64,000 bases of DNA from Azospirillum cavernae (GCF_003590795.1 NZ_QYUL01000004.1:124001-188000), one strand, 5' to 3'. Shown: positions 50,437-59,018, counted from the first letter of the stretch. The notes: generated by a model not told the origin, from the sequence alone. Program-made: numbers and translations.

Positions 50437-50865
50437 ATGTCCGATGTTGAAGCGCTTAACGAAGCTGGCGGGCCGGAGGCTCGCACGGGAGCCGGTCGGC
50501 GGAGCGTCCAGGTTGAGGTTTACAACAACGTCAACGCCACCCTGACCATCGGCAGCGTGGCGAAGCCGAACGATGCCGACTGGATCGACGGCGAGAAGCC
50601 GAAGGTCGACGCCTCGCTGGAGCCTCAGCGTTCGCAGACCTGGGGCGTTTACAACGCCGACGCCACCAACGTCGATGTCGAGGCGACCGTCCAGTTGATC
50701 GGCTATGGGAATTCCCCGCTGCCCATCCGCTTCTTCAATCTGAAGAACGGCACGTCCGGCGTCGATCCCGCCGTCAACGACGTCCTCAAAATCACGTCGC
50801 GTCCGTTGAGCGGTGGCGACAAGGCCCACGCCCGCTACCGGGTCGACATCGAGTTGAAGTGCTGA
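50437..50865 (+). CDS. eCIS-associated small beta protein, tandem copy 1 (aegerolysin-like pattern)
   Basis: 142 residues, no signal peptide. RRSVQVEVYNNVNATLTIGS, then DADWIDGEKPKVDASLEPQR, SQTWGVYNADATNVDVEATV and PLPIRFFNLKNG. The arrangement R-S-V-x-V-x-V-x-N-x-x-x-x-LTI, W, P, W, then I-R aligns with the aegerolysin-like trio at 28.8-30.1 kb, so the two sets look like distant paralogs. First gene of the plus arm, behind GAGG. A role as secreted cargo or membrane-binding accessory is inferred from position and fold pattern. Confidence 0.6.
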   Translation: MSDVEALNEAGGPEARTGAGRRSVQVEVYNNVNATLTIGSVAKPNDADWIDGEKPKVDASLEPQRSQTWGVYNADATNVDVEATVQLIGYGNSPLPIRFFNLKNGTSGVDPAVNDVLKITSRPLSGGDKAHARYRVDIELKC

Positions 50866-50992
50866 CGACGTCCGAGTGATCCAAGCCGCCGCCGCGCGCG
50901 GCGGCTCGGTGGTCATTCCCGGCGGCGTTTCGCGCGCCGTTGGAAAGAGCATTGGCGCGAACGTTTTTCACACCAGCGAGTGGGGTTGGATC

Positions 50993-51421
50993 ATGTCCGA
51001 GATTGAAGCGCTGAACGAAGCTGGCGGGCCGACGGTCCGCACGGGAGCGGGTCGGCGGAGCGTCCAGGTTGAGGTTTACAACAACGTCGACGCCACCCTG
51101 ACCATCGGCAGCGTGGCGAAGCCGAACGATGCCGACTGGATCGACGGCGAGAAGCCGAAAGTCGACGATTCGCTGGAGCCTCAGCGTTCGCAGACCTGGG
51201 GCGTTTACAACGCCGACGCCACCAACGTCGATGTCGAGGCGACCGTCCAGTTGATCGGCTACGGGAATTCCCCGCTGCCCGTCCGTTTTTTCAATCTGAA
51301 GAACGGCACGTCCGGCGTCGATCCCGCCGTCAACGACGTCCTCAAAATCACGTCGCGTCCGTTGAGCGGTGGCGACAAGGCCCACGCCCGCTACCGGGTC
51401 GACATCCAGTTGAAGTCCTGA
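50993..51421 (+). CDS. eCIS-associated small beta protein, tandem copy 2
   Basis: 142 residues, differing from copy 1 at only a handful of positions (for example TVRTGAG for EARTGAG, NVDATL for NVNATL, DDSLEP for DASLEP). The ATG at 50993 corresponds to the start of copy 1; an open extension back to 50876 comes from the repeated leader and is not expected to be translated. The conserved copies suggest dosage or hetero-oligomer formation. Confidence 0.6.
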   Translation: MSEIEALNEAGGPTVRTGAGRRSVQVEVYNNVDATLTIGSVAKPNDADWIDGEKPKVDDSLEPQRSQTWGVYNADATNVDVEATVQLIGYGNSPLPVRFFNLKNGTSGVDPAVNDVLKITSRPLSGGDKAHARYRVDIQLKS

Positions 51422-51548
51422 CGACGTCCGAGTGATCCAAGCCGCCGCCGCGCGCGGCGGCTCGGTGGTCATTCCCGGCGGCGTTTCGCGCGCCGTTGTA
51501 AAGGGCATTGGCGCGAACGTCTTTCACACCAGCGAGTGGGGTTGGATC

Positions 51549-51998
51549 ATGTCCGAGGTTGAAGCGCTTAACGAAACTGGCGGGCCGGAGGTTCGCACGG
51601 GAGCGGGTCGGCGGAGCGTCCAGGTTGAGGTTTACAACAACGTCAACGCCACCCTGACCATCGGCAGCGTGGCAAAGCCGAACGATGCCGACTGGATCGA
51701 CGGCGAGAAGCCGAAGGTCGACGCCTCGCTGGAGCCTCAGCGTTCGCAGACCTGGGGCGTTTACAACGCCGACTCCCCCAACATTGACGTCGAGGCGACC
51801 GTCCAGTTGATCGGCTATGGGAATTCCCCGCTGCCCGTCCGCTTCTTCAATCTGAAGAACGGCCTGTCCGGCGTCGATCCCGCCGTCAACGACGTTCTCA
51901 AAATCACGTCGCGCACGTTGAGCGGTGGCGACAAGACGCACACCCGCTACCGGGTCGACATTGAGCTGAAGCTGTTGCAGCCCATTATATCCGGCTGA
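51549..51998 (+). CDS. eCIS-associated small beta protein, tandem copy 3
   Basis: 149 residues. Same sequence as copies 1 and 2 up to the last strand, then a different C-terminus (IELKLLQPIISG) seven residues longer. It also differs in the loop reading ADSPNIDVEA and in TLSGGDKTHTRY. It is the most diverged copy and stands next to the Afp16-like gene. Confidence 0.6.
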   Translation: MSEVEALNETGGPEVRTGAGRRSVQVEVYNNVNATLTIGSVAKPNDADWIDGEKPKVDASLEPQRSQTWGVYNADSPNIDVEATVQLIGYGNSPLPVRFFNLKNGLSGVDPAVNDVLKITSRTLSGGDKTHTRYRVDIELKLLQPIISG

Positions 51999-52130
51999 TC
52001 CAGGCCGCCGCCGCGCGCGGCGGCTCGGTGGACGTTCCCGGCTGCGCCTCACGTGCCGCCGGGAACGTCGGGGCGGGTCGCGTGCCCGCCATGAATCACG
52101 CGGAGCGACATAGCGACATAAGGCGCTGAC

Positions 52131-53126
52131 ATGTCCACCCCTTGGCCGGATCTGGCGATCGCCGCCGTCACCCGCGCGTTGAAGGACCGCCTTCAGCGCG
52201 CGCTGGACGCGTCCGACATCAACGGTCAGGTGCGCACCGACAAGCCCGACAAGGTCAGCGACGTCACCGGCCCGGTGATCAATCTCTATCTGTATCAGAC
52301 GGCCATCAACCCGTTCATGCGCAACGACGACATCCTGCCGGAGGTCGTTCGCGTCGGCGCCGGCGGCGCGGTTCAGTTGGTTCGCGCCTGGCAGGTGCCG
52401 TTGAGCCTGCACTATCTCCTGTCCTTCTATGGCGACGAACAGAAGCAGGAGCCGCAGCGCCTGCTGGCCGTCGCGATCGCGGTGCTGCACCGCTACCCCA
52501 CCATCGCCGCCGACGCCGTGCGGCGAAGCGCGCTGGTCGGCTTTCCCCAACTCGCCCCTGAAGCGGCGTCGGAGGTCGCCGACATCACCTTGACCATCGC
52601 CGACTTCGGCCTCGACGACATTTACCGACTTTGGTCGGTGTTCAAAGGGTCGTTCGCCCTGTCGTTGGGCTGTCTGGCCGAAACTGTGGTGGCGCAAAGC
52701 GCGCCCAGGGAAGACGAAGGTTGGCTGGTTGAGGCGCTCGACCTGCGCGTCGCCCAGGACTCCGCGATGCGCGGCGTGAGCGTCGAATTGACCAATGCGG
52801 GGCCGCAGAGCCTACGACTCGCCTCAGCGTCGGCCCTGTCCGGCCATTGGGAGGCTGGGCGGGATCCGGTCGATTCGCCGGTCATTGCCGCGTGGGGCGG
52901 CCACGCTGTCTGGCGCGTCTGCGCGGACGACGCGGCGCAGGCCCCCGCAGGCCGGGTCGAACTGGTCCGCGACGATGGCGGAACCCTGCTGTTCCAATTC
53001 GACAGTCTGGCGTCCGGCGCGGCGTCGTGCACGGTTGAGGGCGCTGCGGCCGAGGTCCGGCGCGCCAATCCTGACGATCTCGCATATCCCGTCTTCCTGG
53101 TCCGGCTTGTCGACTCCGGCGCATAA
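52131..53126 (+). CDS. DUF4255 tube/sheath terminator (Afp16/Pvc16-like)
   Basis: 331 residues. The first 190 are the DUF4255 (Pvc16 N-terminal) domain: WPDLAIAAVTRALKDRLQRA, VINLYLYQTAINPFMRNDDI, and RAWQVPLSLHYLLSFYGDEQ. Residues about 215-330 add a beta domain. Afp16-type proteins cap the distal end of the tube and sheath and fix particle length. Confidence 0.9.
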   Translation: MSTPWPDLAIAAVTRALKDRLQRALDASDINGQVRTDKPDKVSDVTGPVINLYLYQTAINPFMRNDDILPEVVRVGAGGAVQLVRAWQVPLSLHYLLSFYGDEQKQEPQRLLAVAIAVLHRYPTIAADAVRRSALVGFPQLAPEAASEVADITLTIADFGLDDIYRLWSVFKGSFALSLGCLAETVVAQSAPREDEGWLVEALDLRVAQDSAMRGVSVELTNAGPQSLRLASASALSGHWEAGRDPVDSPVIAAWGGHAVWRVCADDAAQAPAGRVELVRDDGGTLLFQFDSLASGAASCTVEGAAAEVRRANPDDLAYPVFLVRLVDSGA

Positions 53127-53163
53127 CCGGCTTGCGAATTGGCGCGTATGAAGAGAAAATATT

Positions 53164-53191
53164 TAAGGCGCCACCACCTTAGACTTTTTTT
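53164..53191 (+). terminator. Weak hairpin with T-tract after the Afp16-like gene
   Basis: TAAGG (53164-53168) pairs with CCTTA (53177-53181) and a run of seven T follows at 53185-53191. The stem is only 5 bp, so partial termination is the most that can be claimed. Confidence 0.35.
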
Positions 53192-53218
53192 GCAGCCATA
53201 TAGCTGCGGAGTCCGCGC

Positions 53219-54919
53219 ATGCCGGTTGCCTTCCTCCCTCCATCACCGGCCCGCCGCGTCGCGGCGGCGCCCGCCGCCGGGCAGCGACCTCCGGCGAAGG
53301 CGCGGCGCCTTGACGGCGCGGGGGCCGGGCGGCTCCAGGCGGCGTTCAACGCCCACGCCCCGGTTGCGGTGCAGGCCCTGTTCGGGGGCGGCGCTCCGGG
53401 GCCGCTCCCGAACAGCTTCGCCCTGCCGTCCGGGGCCGGGCAGGCGCTGCCGGACGGGCTGCGCCAATCGGCCGAGCGCTTTTTCCAAAGCGACTTCTCG
53501 TCCGTGCGCCTGCACGTTGGGCCGGAGGCGGCGGCGATCGGCGCCCACGCCTTTGCCGCCGGGGACCGCATCGTCTTCGCGCCGGGGGCGCTCGACACCA
53601 GCAGCGCCAGGGGCCGCGAGGTGCTCGGCCACGAGCTGGCGCACGTCGTCCAGCAGCGCGCGGGCCGCGTGCGCTCGCCAGCCGCTGGCCTGTCCGTCGT
53701 CGATGAACCGGCGCTGGAGGCGGAGGCGGATCGGCTTGGCCGCGCGATGGCGGGCGCGTCCGCGAGCCAAACCAGCGCCGCAGCCTATGCGGAAGGGGGC
53801 AGGGATCCGGGAAGCGTCGGCGAATCCTCGACGGCGCAACGTTGCAAGGTTGTGCAGCGCATGGATTTCAACGGTCCGACCGTTGGCGTGGAGCAGGAGC
53901 TTTCGGGCGTCAAGCTGGCGTGCAGCAACCGTGACCGGGGCGTCATCGGCGAGGTTCGCAACGGCGGCGAGGTTTTGGTCGAATTCACCACGGATATGGG
54001 CGGCGACGGCTTGTACACAATCGAGCTGCGGACCACACCGTGCGTTAAGGCCAATGCCCTGGAGGTCGAAGCCCGCAAGACGGCCACGCGCGTGATGCTC
54101 GACGCGATCACGAGCGCCGGTCAGGAACGGCGGGCGGTCGATGGCGATGTGGATCTCCGGCCCGCCGATCACGCCGCTGGCTTTAGCATCAAGATCCTTC
54201 AGCCCAGGCACAGCATCCGCTTGGAGGGGGGCGGCGACTTCTCGTTCTCCAACCAGATATCAATGGGGGTCGGGACCGACGCGCTGGCGGTTGGTGACGA
54301 CCCGGACGCCGATTTCATCCGGAACTACGCGGCGAGAACCTGGTACGATCAGGATCTTGCCGAACGCTTGCCAGTCGAAGGGCTTGACGAACCCGGCAAG
54401 GCGCGCGGCGCCTATGCGCTCGTCGCCTCGGTGATAACGTTTCTTGCGCGGTTGCGGCGTGAACAGGGCAAGGGCGCCCTTGATGGTTCCGACGACATCG
54501 CCGCAGGCCTCCACACCCCTGAGACGAAGAACCGTTGGGGCGTGCTGCCCCGCACGCCGCCTTGGCAATGGCTGAAGGTTCTGACGGCGCACGACATGGG
54601 CATGGTGAAGGCCTTCATCCGTGAGGAGTTCAGCGCTGAGCGATTCGATCAAGCCGCATACCGCTACATCATGAGTGAGCAGGATCTGGCGGGTCATCAG
54701 ATTCCGGCGGCGACGATCAACGAGAAGCACAGCAGCGTGTTCGAGTTCAGGGAGGTTCCAAACGAGCTGGCCCCGTTCGTATACGGCGCGCACATCCCCG
54801 AAGCCATGTCTGGCCCGCCGACAAGGCTCCCGCCATGGGCGATGGACGCGATTCTCAAGCGGCGCCCCACTCAGACGGACGATTCGGAGAGTTCGGACGA
54901 CAGCGATTGGGATGGATGA
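53219..54919 (+). CDS. DUF4157 (eCIS core domain) protein with a novel C-terminal domain; cargo candidate
   Basis: 566 residues. A disordered Pro/Ala N-terminus (1-75) is followed by the DUF4157 domain: LRQSAERFFQSDFSSVRLHV, GDRIVFAPG and the metalloprotease-like HELAH at 138-142 with VVQQRAG. A linker ends in KVVQRMDF (about 218), after which a 350-residue domain begins. It has GVEQEL, LVEFTTDMGGDGLYTIELRT and a DSESSDDSDWDG end. The GVExEL...IELRT rhythm recalls amidoligase or glutamate-cysteine-ligase-type folds, but I cannot assign it. DUF4157 proteins are the hallmark eCIS cargo/processing proteins. The stop overlaps the ATPase start. Confidence 0.78.
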   Translation: MPVAFLPPSPARRVAAAPAAGQRPPAKARRLDGAGAGRLQAAFNAHAPVAVQALFGGGAPGPLPNSFALPSGAGQALPDGLRQSAERFFQSDFSSVRLHVGPEAAAIGAHAFAAGDRIVFAPGALDTSSARGREVLGHELAHVVQQRAGRVRSPAAGLSVVDEPALEAEADRLGRAMAGASASQTSAAAYAEGGRDPGSVGESSTAQRCKVVQRMDFNGPTVGVEQELSGVKLACSNRDRGVIGEVRNGGEVLVEFTTDMGGDGLYTIELRTTPCVKANALEVEARKTATRVMLDAITSAGQERRAVDGDVDLRPADHAAGFSIKILQPRHSIRLEGGGDFSFSNQISMGVGTDALAVGDDPDADFIRNYAARTWYDQDLAERLPVEGLDEPGKARGAYALVASVITFLARLRREQGKGALDGSDDIAAGLHTPETKNRWGVLPRTPPWQWLKVLTAHDMGMVKAFIREEFSAERFDQAAYRYIMSEQDLAGHQIPAATINEKHSSVFEFREVPNELAPFVYGAHIPEAMSGPPTRLPPWAMDAILKRRPTQTDDSESSDDSDWDG

Positions 54920-56895
54920 TGGGAGCAGGACCAGTCTCCGCGCCCAGACCGACGAACGCGTCGCCGCCGCCGATTCCAGAAGAGGCCGGTCTTGCCCATG
55001 TCCGCGACCGGCTCACCGCGCTCGCCGCGCATCCGGACTCCCTCCTGCCGCCGTCCCCATCGGCTCTGACGCTTGACCATCCGGCGCTGGCGCATCCGCA
55101 GTTGCAGCGCCTGTGCGCCGCCTTTGGTCTCACCGCTTTCGAGGCCCAACTTCTGCTGTTGGCGCTCGGCGTCGAGATATCGCCCGAGATCGCCCGGCTC
55201 TGCGCGGTCTGCAACGGTGGCGACGACCGGGGATGCGCGACGTTCCGCTTGGCGATCGCTCTGTTTCCAGGCAACGAATGGCGAAGCCTGACGCCAACCG
55301 CCGCTTTGCGGTTCTGGGACTTGGTGGCGGTCGATCCAGGCGGTGGACTGCTCGACGCGCCGCTGCGGCTCAGCGAATTCACGCTGCACTGGCTGTGCGG
55401 AGTCGCCAGCCGCGACCGCGCGCTGATGGAATGGCTCGACCCCCTGTCCGGCGGGGCGGTCGAGCCAATGCCGACATCGCAAGCGGTGATCGCCGGGCAG
55501 GCGGCGGCGCTGCTCGGTCGGGGGGACGGGCAGTCCGCCATTCTGCTCCGCTCGCCCTCCCAGGAGGACAACGCGCAGGTGGCGCGCGCGGTGGCGGCGG
55601 CGCTGGGCCTGCCGCTCGACCGGCTGCGCAGCGAAGCGATCACGGTCGACGGGTCGGCGCGTCGCACGCTGACGCGGATGGTCCTGCGCGAACAGGCGCT
55701 GTTCCCGAGCGTCCTGCTCCTCGAACTGGATGAGCCGGACGATACGGCCGAACGGCAGGCCGTCCTCGCCGGCTTTGTGCGCAGCGTGGCCCCGGCCACC
55801 CTGATCGTCTCGGCGCCGCCACGATTCATGTTGCCCGGCGCCCGGCTCGTCGCTTACGACGTCGCCCCACCGACTCGCGACGAGCAACTCACGCTGTGGC
55901 GGGCGCGGCTGGGCGACGCGGTCGATGCGTTGGGCGATGTGCTGGGCCGTTTCGACCTGCGCCGGTCCGACATCGACGCCGCGTGCAGCGCCGCCGCCGC
56001 CGCGCTCCAGGCCAATGGTGAGGAGCCGCGCCCCACCTCCTCCTTGCGCGTGCACGTCACCGCTGCCTGCCGCGCGCAACGGCGCGGGTCGCTGGAGCGC
56101 TTCGCCGAGCGCCTGCCAGCGGCGGCGACGCTCGACGACTTGGTGCTGCCGACGACTCAGCACGAGCAGCTCCGCGCCATCGTGCGGGACGTCGCGCACC
56201 ACCCGGCGTTGATCCAGCGGTGGCTGGCGGCGGGCGGATCAGCGCGCGGGCTGGGGCTTTGCACGCTGTTCACCGGACCGGCTGGCGCCGGCAAGACCAC
56301 CGCCGCCGAGGCGCTGGCGCGCGCTCTCGACCTCGACCTGTTCCGCATCGACCTCAGCGCTGTGGTCAGCAAATACATCGGCGAAACGGAAAAGCAGCTC
56401 AACCGCGTGTTCGACGCCGCCGAGGGCGGCGCCAGCCTGCTGCTGTTTGACGAAAGCGACGCGCTGTTCGGAAAGCGCACCGATGTGCGCGACAGCCACG
56501 ACCGCTACGCCAACCAGGAGGTCAGCTTCCTGTTGCAGAAATTGGAGACCCATCGCGGGCTGGTGGTGCTGACCAGCAACCTGCCAGACGCGCTCGACGC
56601 CGCCTTCCTGCGCCGCTTCCGCTACATCGTGGACTTCCCTCTGCCGGGGCCGACGCAGCGCGAGGCGCTGTGGCGCAAGATCCTCGGCCGGGTGGCGACG
56701 GGCGAGGCGCTGGACTTTCCCCGCCTCGCCCGCCTCAACCTGTCCGGCGGGCACATCAGCAACGTCGCGCTCCAAGCGGCCTTCTTCGCCGCCGCAGACG
56801 GCGGGCCGGTCAGCATGGAGCACGTCCAGCGCGCCGCCGCCGCCGAGTACCGAAAGCTGCACCGCACGCTCACCGAAGAGGATTTGGCCGTGTGA
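54916..56895 (+). CDS. AAA+ ATPase of the eCIS (Afp15-like)
   Basis: 659 residues. An N-terminal helical half (about 1-430) with a degenerate ATPase-like domain precedes an intact AAA+ module: Walker A GPAGAGKTT near 454-462, Walker B LLLFDESDALFG near 509-520, sensor LTSNLPDALDAAFLRRFR, and a lid domain. The KYIGETEKQLNRVFDAAE pore-loop region is typical of the Afp15 group, needed for particle assembly. It starts at ATG 54916 overlapping the previous stop (ATGA). Confidence 0.9.
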   Translation: MMGAGPVSAPRPTNASPPPIPEEAGLAHVRDRLTALAAHPDSLLPPSPSALTLDHPALAHPQLQRLCAAFGLTAFEAQLLLLALGVEISPEIARLCAVCNGGDDRGCATFRLAIALFPGNEWRSLTPTAALRFWDLVAVDPGGGLLDAPLRLSEFTLHWLCGVASRDRALMEWLDPLSGGAVEPMPTSQAVIAGQAAALLGRGDGQSAILLRSPSQEDNAQVARAVAAALGLPLDRLRSEAITVDGSARRTLTRMVLREQALFPSVLLLELDEPDDTAERQAVLAGFVRSVAPATLIVSAPPRFMLPGARLVAYDVAPPTRDEQLTLWRARLGDAVDALGDVLGRFDLRRSDIDAACSAAAAALQANGEEPRPTSSLRVHVTAACRAQRRGSLERFAERLPAAATLDDLVLPTTQHEQLRAIVRDVAHHPALIQRWLAAGGSARGLGLCTLFTGPAGAGKTTAAEALARALDLDLFRIDLSAVVSKYIGETEKQLNRVFDAAEGGASLLLFDESDALFGKRTDVRDSHDRYANQEVSFLLQKLETHRGLVVLTSNLPDALDAAFLRRFRYIVDFPLPGPTQREALWRKILGRVATGEALDFPRLARLNLSGGHISNVALQAAFFAAADGGPVSMEHVQRAAAAEYRKLHRTLTEEDLAV

Positions 56896-56982
56896 CGGCG
56901 GTGTCCTGCGGATCGCCGGAGGGACGCGACCGGCCTCGCGCGGGGATCGTGCAATCAACAACCCCACCGTATGGGAGTCGCC

Positions 56983-58359
56983 GTGTCTCGCCTTTCCGTT
57001 CCGCCGCATCCGAAGCGATCGGACAGCCCTACGACACCCGCGCCCTCCCGCCCGGTCGCGACGGTCGCGCAACCGCGCCGCGCCGCCCTCTCGGCGACCC
57101 AGCGGAGCTTGCCGGGCCTCGCGCCGACGACGGGAGACGTGGTCCGCAGCGTCGCGCCGCCAGCCGCGACCTTCGGCGCCCGCCCAGCCGCTTCGCCGCA
57201 GTCGTTCAGGCCGACCGAGTCCGGCTCTGGCGTCGCGGTCCAGCGGCTCAGGAAGCACGCGATGGCCTACGCCAACGCCAACCCCGGCCTTGGGTTGTCG
57301 GCCGATTTGATTTCCCGGGATTCGATCATTGAGTTCATAGCCAAGCGCGTTCCCGTCAGCAGCGTCGCCTCCTCTGGTCCCAAGCTCGTGAAGCGGCGGC
57401 GGTCCCCCGATCCCCTGTCCGAAGACGACAAGAAGCTGTATCGCGGGTTGATCTACAAATGGAACATCGGCCAGAAGTCCAATCAGCACATCCAGGTTCC
57501 AGCCTCTCTGGAACCGACGATCACCGAGGTCGACACGACCGGCGAGACCTGGAAGACTCTGGAAAAATTCGATTTCAAGAAGGGCGCCAAGGCGGTCGGC
57601 TTCGATGAGTTGATAAAGCTGCGCCGCCGTGGAAGCGATGATCTGTCGGCGCGCCTTGGCAAGATCGAAGCTCCGAAGAAAGACGACCCGACCGATCTCA
57701 AGCGCATGAAGCTGAGCGACTATGCCGACCACACCGTTTACATGGGCCTGGGCGACTACAGCGCGACCTCCGCCGAGAAGAGCAATTTCGTTGTCGGAAA
57801 ATCGATGTCAGGCGTTCAGGGGTCAGAATACAAAACCCTATTCCCGGAAGAAGAAAAACTGATTAAGGATCCAAAATCACTCGCCACTTTGCATCTCCAT
57901 GGACTGTTCGATCAAGATAAGTACAAACAGGCGTTGGAACCGTTCAACGAGGATCAAAGAAACCTGTTCAACATGACGACATCCCTGCTGACCAACGAAA
58001 TTCTAGGGCGCTCGCGCTCGAATCTTATTGACGTGACGGCGTCACTGGTGACGACCGCCGTGCAGGGCGGGAAGCTGAGCGACAACCTGCTCAGTTGCGG
58101 CCTTTTCACCCCGAACAAAACCGACGACGCGCGCAATGTCGGCGGCGCTGAACTGTCGAAGATCGGCCGCGTCGGCAGCGCCTTGACCTTCAAGGGTCTC
58201 AGCAGCAAGAATCAGGAGCTTGTCGCCAACAATCAGGCCATGTTCGGATCTTTTCTGGAAACGGTGGGGTCGACGGACGAATTGGACAAGGCCATCAAGG
58301 AGCTAAACGAGCGATTCGTCAGCAACGCCTCCAAACTCACCTTCGCCTACAAGCCTTGA
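56983..58359 (+). CDS. Unrecognised eCIS cargo candidate
   Basis: 458 residues from GTG 56983, which has GGGAG five bases upstream; an ATG at 56971 has no ribosome site. Residues 1-85 are Pro/Ala/Ser-rich and disordered and end in GVAVQRLRKHAM, similar to the VVQRM junction in the DUF4157 protein, suggesting a shared N-terminal loading region. The rest (about 90-458) is a mixed helical domain with lower GC than its surroundings and no motif I recognise (for example LHLHGLFDQDKYKQALEPFN). Position directly after the ATPase is a usual place for eCIS effectors. Confidence 0.65.
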   Translation: MSRLSVPPHPKRSDSPTTPAPSRPVATVAQPRRAALSATQRSLPGLAPTTGDVVRSVAPPAATFGARPAASPQSFRPTESGSGVAVQRLRKHAMAYANANPGLGLSADLISRDSIIEFIAKRVPVSSVASSGPKLVKRRRSPDPLSEDDKKLYRGLIYKWNIGQKSNQHIQVPASLEPTITEVDTTGETWKTLEKFDFKKGAKAVGFDELIKLRRRGSDDLSARLGKIEAPKKDDPTDLKRMKLSDYADHTVYMGLGDYSATSAEKSNFVVGKSMSGVQGSEYKTLFPEEEKLIKDPKSLATLHLHGLFDQDKYKQALEPFNEDQRNLFNMTTSLLTNEILGRSRSNLIDVTASLVTTAVQGGKLSDNLLSCGLFTPNKTDDARNVGGAELSKIGRVGSALTFKGLSSKNQELVANNQAMFGSFLETVGSTDELDKAIKELNERFVSNASKLTFAYKP

Positions 58360-59018
58360 TCGCGTTGCGGCGACGCGGTCGGCTGCTCCCCCCGCAAAGG
58401 CCGAGCGACACGGCGGAGGAGATCGGCAAGCGGATCATCACCAAATTCCTGGCCGAGAACGCCGCCGAGAAGAGTTTCAACAATCGCCAGCGCATCATGC
58501 TGGTGGCGTCCCGTTTCGATCCGCAAACCCTGTCGGCGGTGGCCTGGTTGTCGGGGTACGACGTCGATATTTCCTGCGTCGCGCTGACTCCCTACAAACA
58601 GGGGGCTTCAACCTACATCGCGTGCGAACGCCTCATCCCCGCCAAGCGCGCCGACAGCTATTTCATCGGCTTCGGCGATGGCGGCGTCGTGGAGGCTGGG
58701 GTCGTCTCGCGACCGGGGACGAAGACCAGAACCAACCTGCCGCGCATGTCGAAACTGATCGATTGGGGGATCGTGAAAATCGGCGCGACCCTCTCCATCA
58801 AGGGGTACGCCGACTCCGCCGCCACGGTAATCAACGCCAAAGACGTCGAATTCAACGGCGCCCGCATGACCTACAACCAGTGGGGCCGCGCCGTCACCGG
58901 CTGGTCGGCCATTTGCGTTTACGATTGGGTCATGACCACAGACGGTCGAAGCTTGACCGATCAACGCGCCGAAACCGTCCCGGACGAAACCAACATCGAA
59001 CCGGCGCCCCTTGTTTGA
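58356..59018 (+). CDS. NucS/DUF91-like fragment joined to a RAMA-like domain
   Basis: 220 residues from TTG 58356, which overlaps the previous stop. Residues about 20-105 (NRQRIMLVASRFDPQTLSAV, AWLSGYDVDISCVALTPYKQ, ACERLIPAKRADSY) match the C-terminal part of DUF91/NucS-like nuclease proteins; the nuclease core that would precede it is absent. Residues about 125-195 (MSKLIDWGIVKIGATLSIKG, EFNGARMTYNQWGRAVTGW) match the RAMA domain, found in DNA-modification and nucleic-acid-binding proteins. It may be an immunity or DNA-binding partner of the upstream cargo, or a captured fragment. Confidence 0.6.
   Translation: MIALRRRGRLLPPQRPSDTAEEIGKRIITKFLAENAAEKSFNNRQRIMLVASRFDPQTLSAVAWLSGYDVDISCVALTPYKQGASTYIACERLIPAKRADSYFIGFGDGGVVEAGVVSRPGTKTRTNLPRMSKLIDWGIVKIGATLSIKGYADSAATVINAKDVEFNGARMTYNQWGRAVTGWSAICVYDWVMTTDGRSLTDQRAETVPDETNIEPAPLV

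Larger units (their letters stand above)
50380..52030 (+). repeat. Threefold tandem duplication, 556-bp period
   Basis: Gene starts at 50437, 50993 and 51549 are exactly 556 bp apart, and the leader and trailer are repeated too. Each gene is followed by the same GC palindrome (AGCCGCCGC arms at 50884-50906 and 51440-51462; a trimmed copy at 52004-52024). Copies look roughly 90-95 percent identical, so the triplication is recent or homogenised. Confidence 0.85.

Noticed and set aside
28809..59018. The tail-like gene cluster as a prophage or a type VI secretion system
   Set aside because: No capsid, portal, terminase, lysis or integrase genes (so not a prophage) and no TssJLM membrane complex or ClpV (so not T6SS); DUF4157, Afp15-like ATPase and DUF4255 mark an eCIS.
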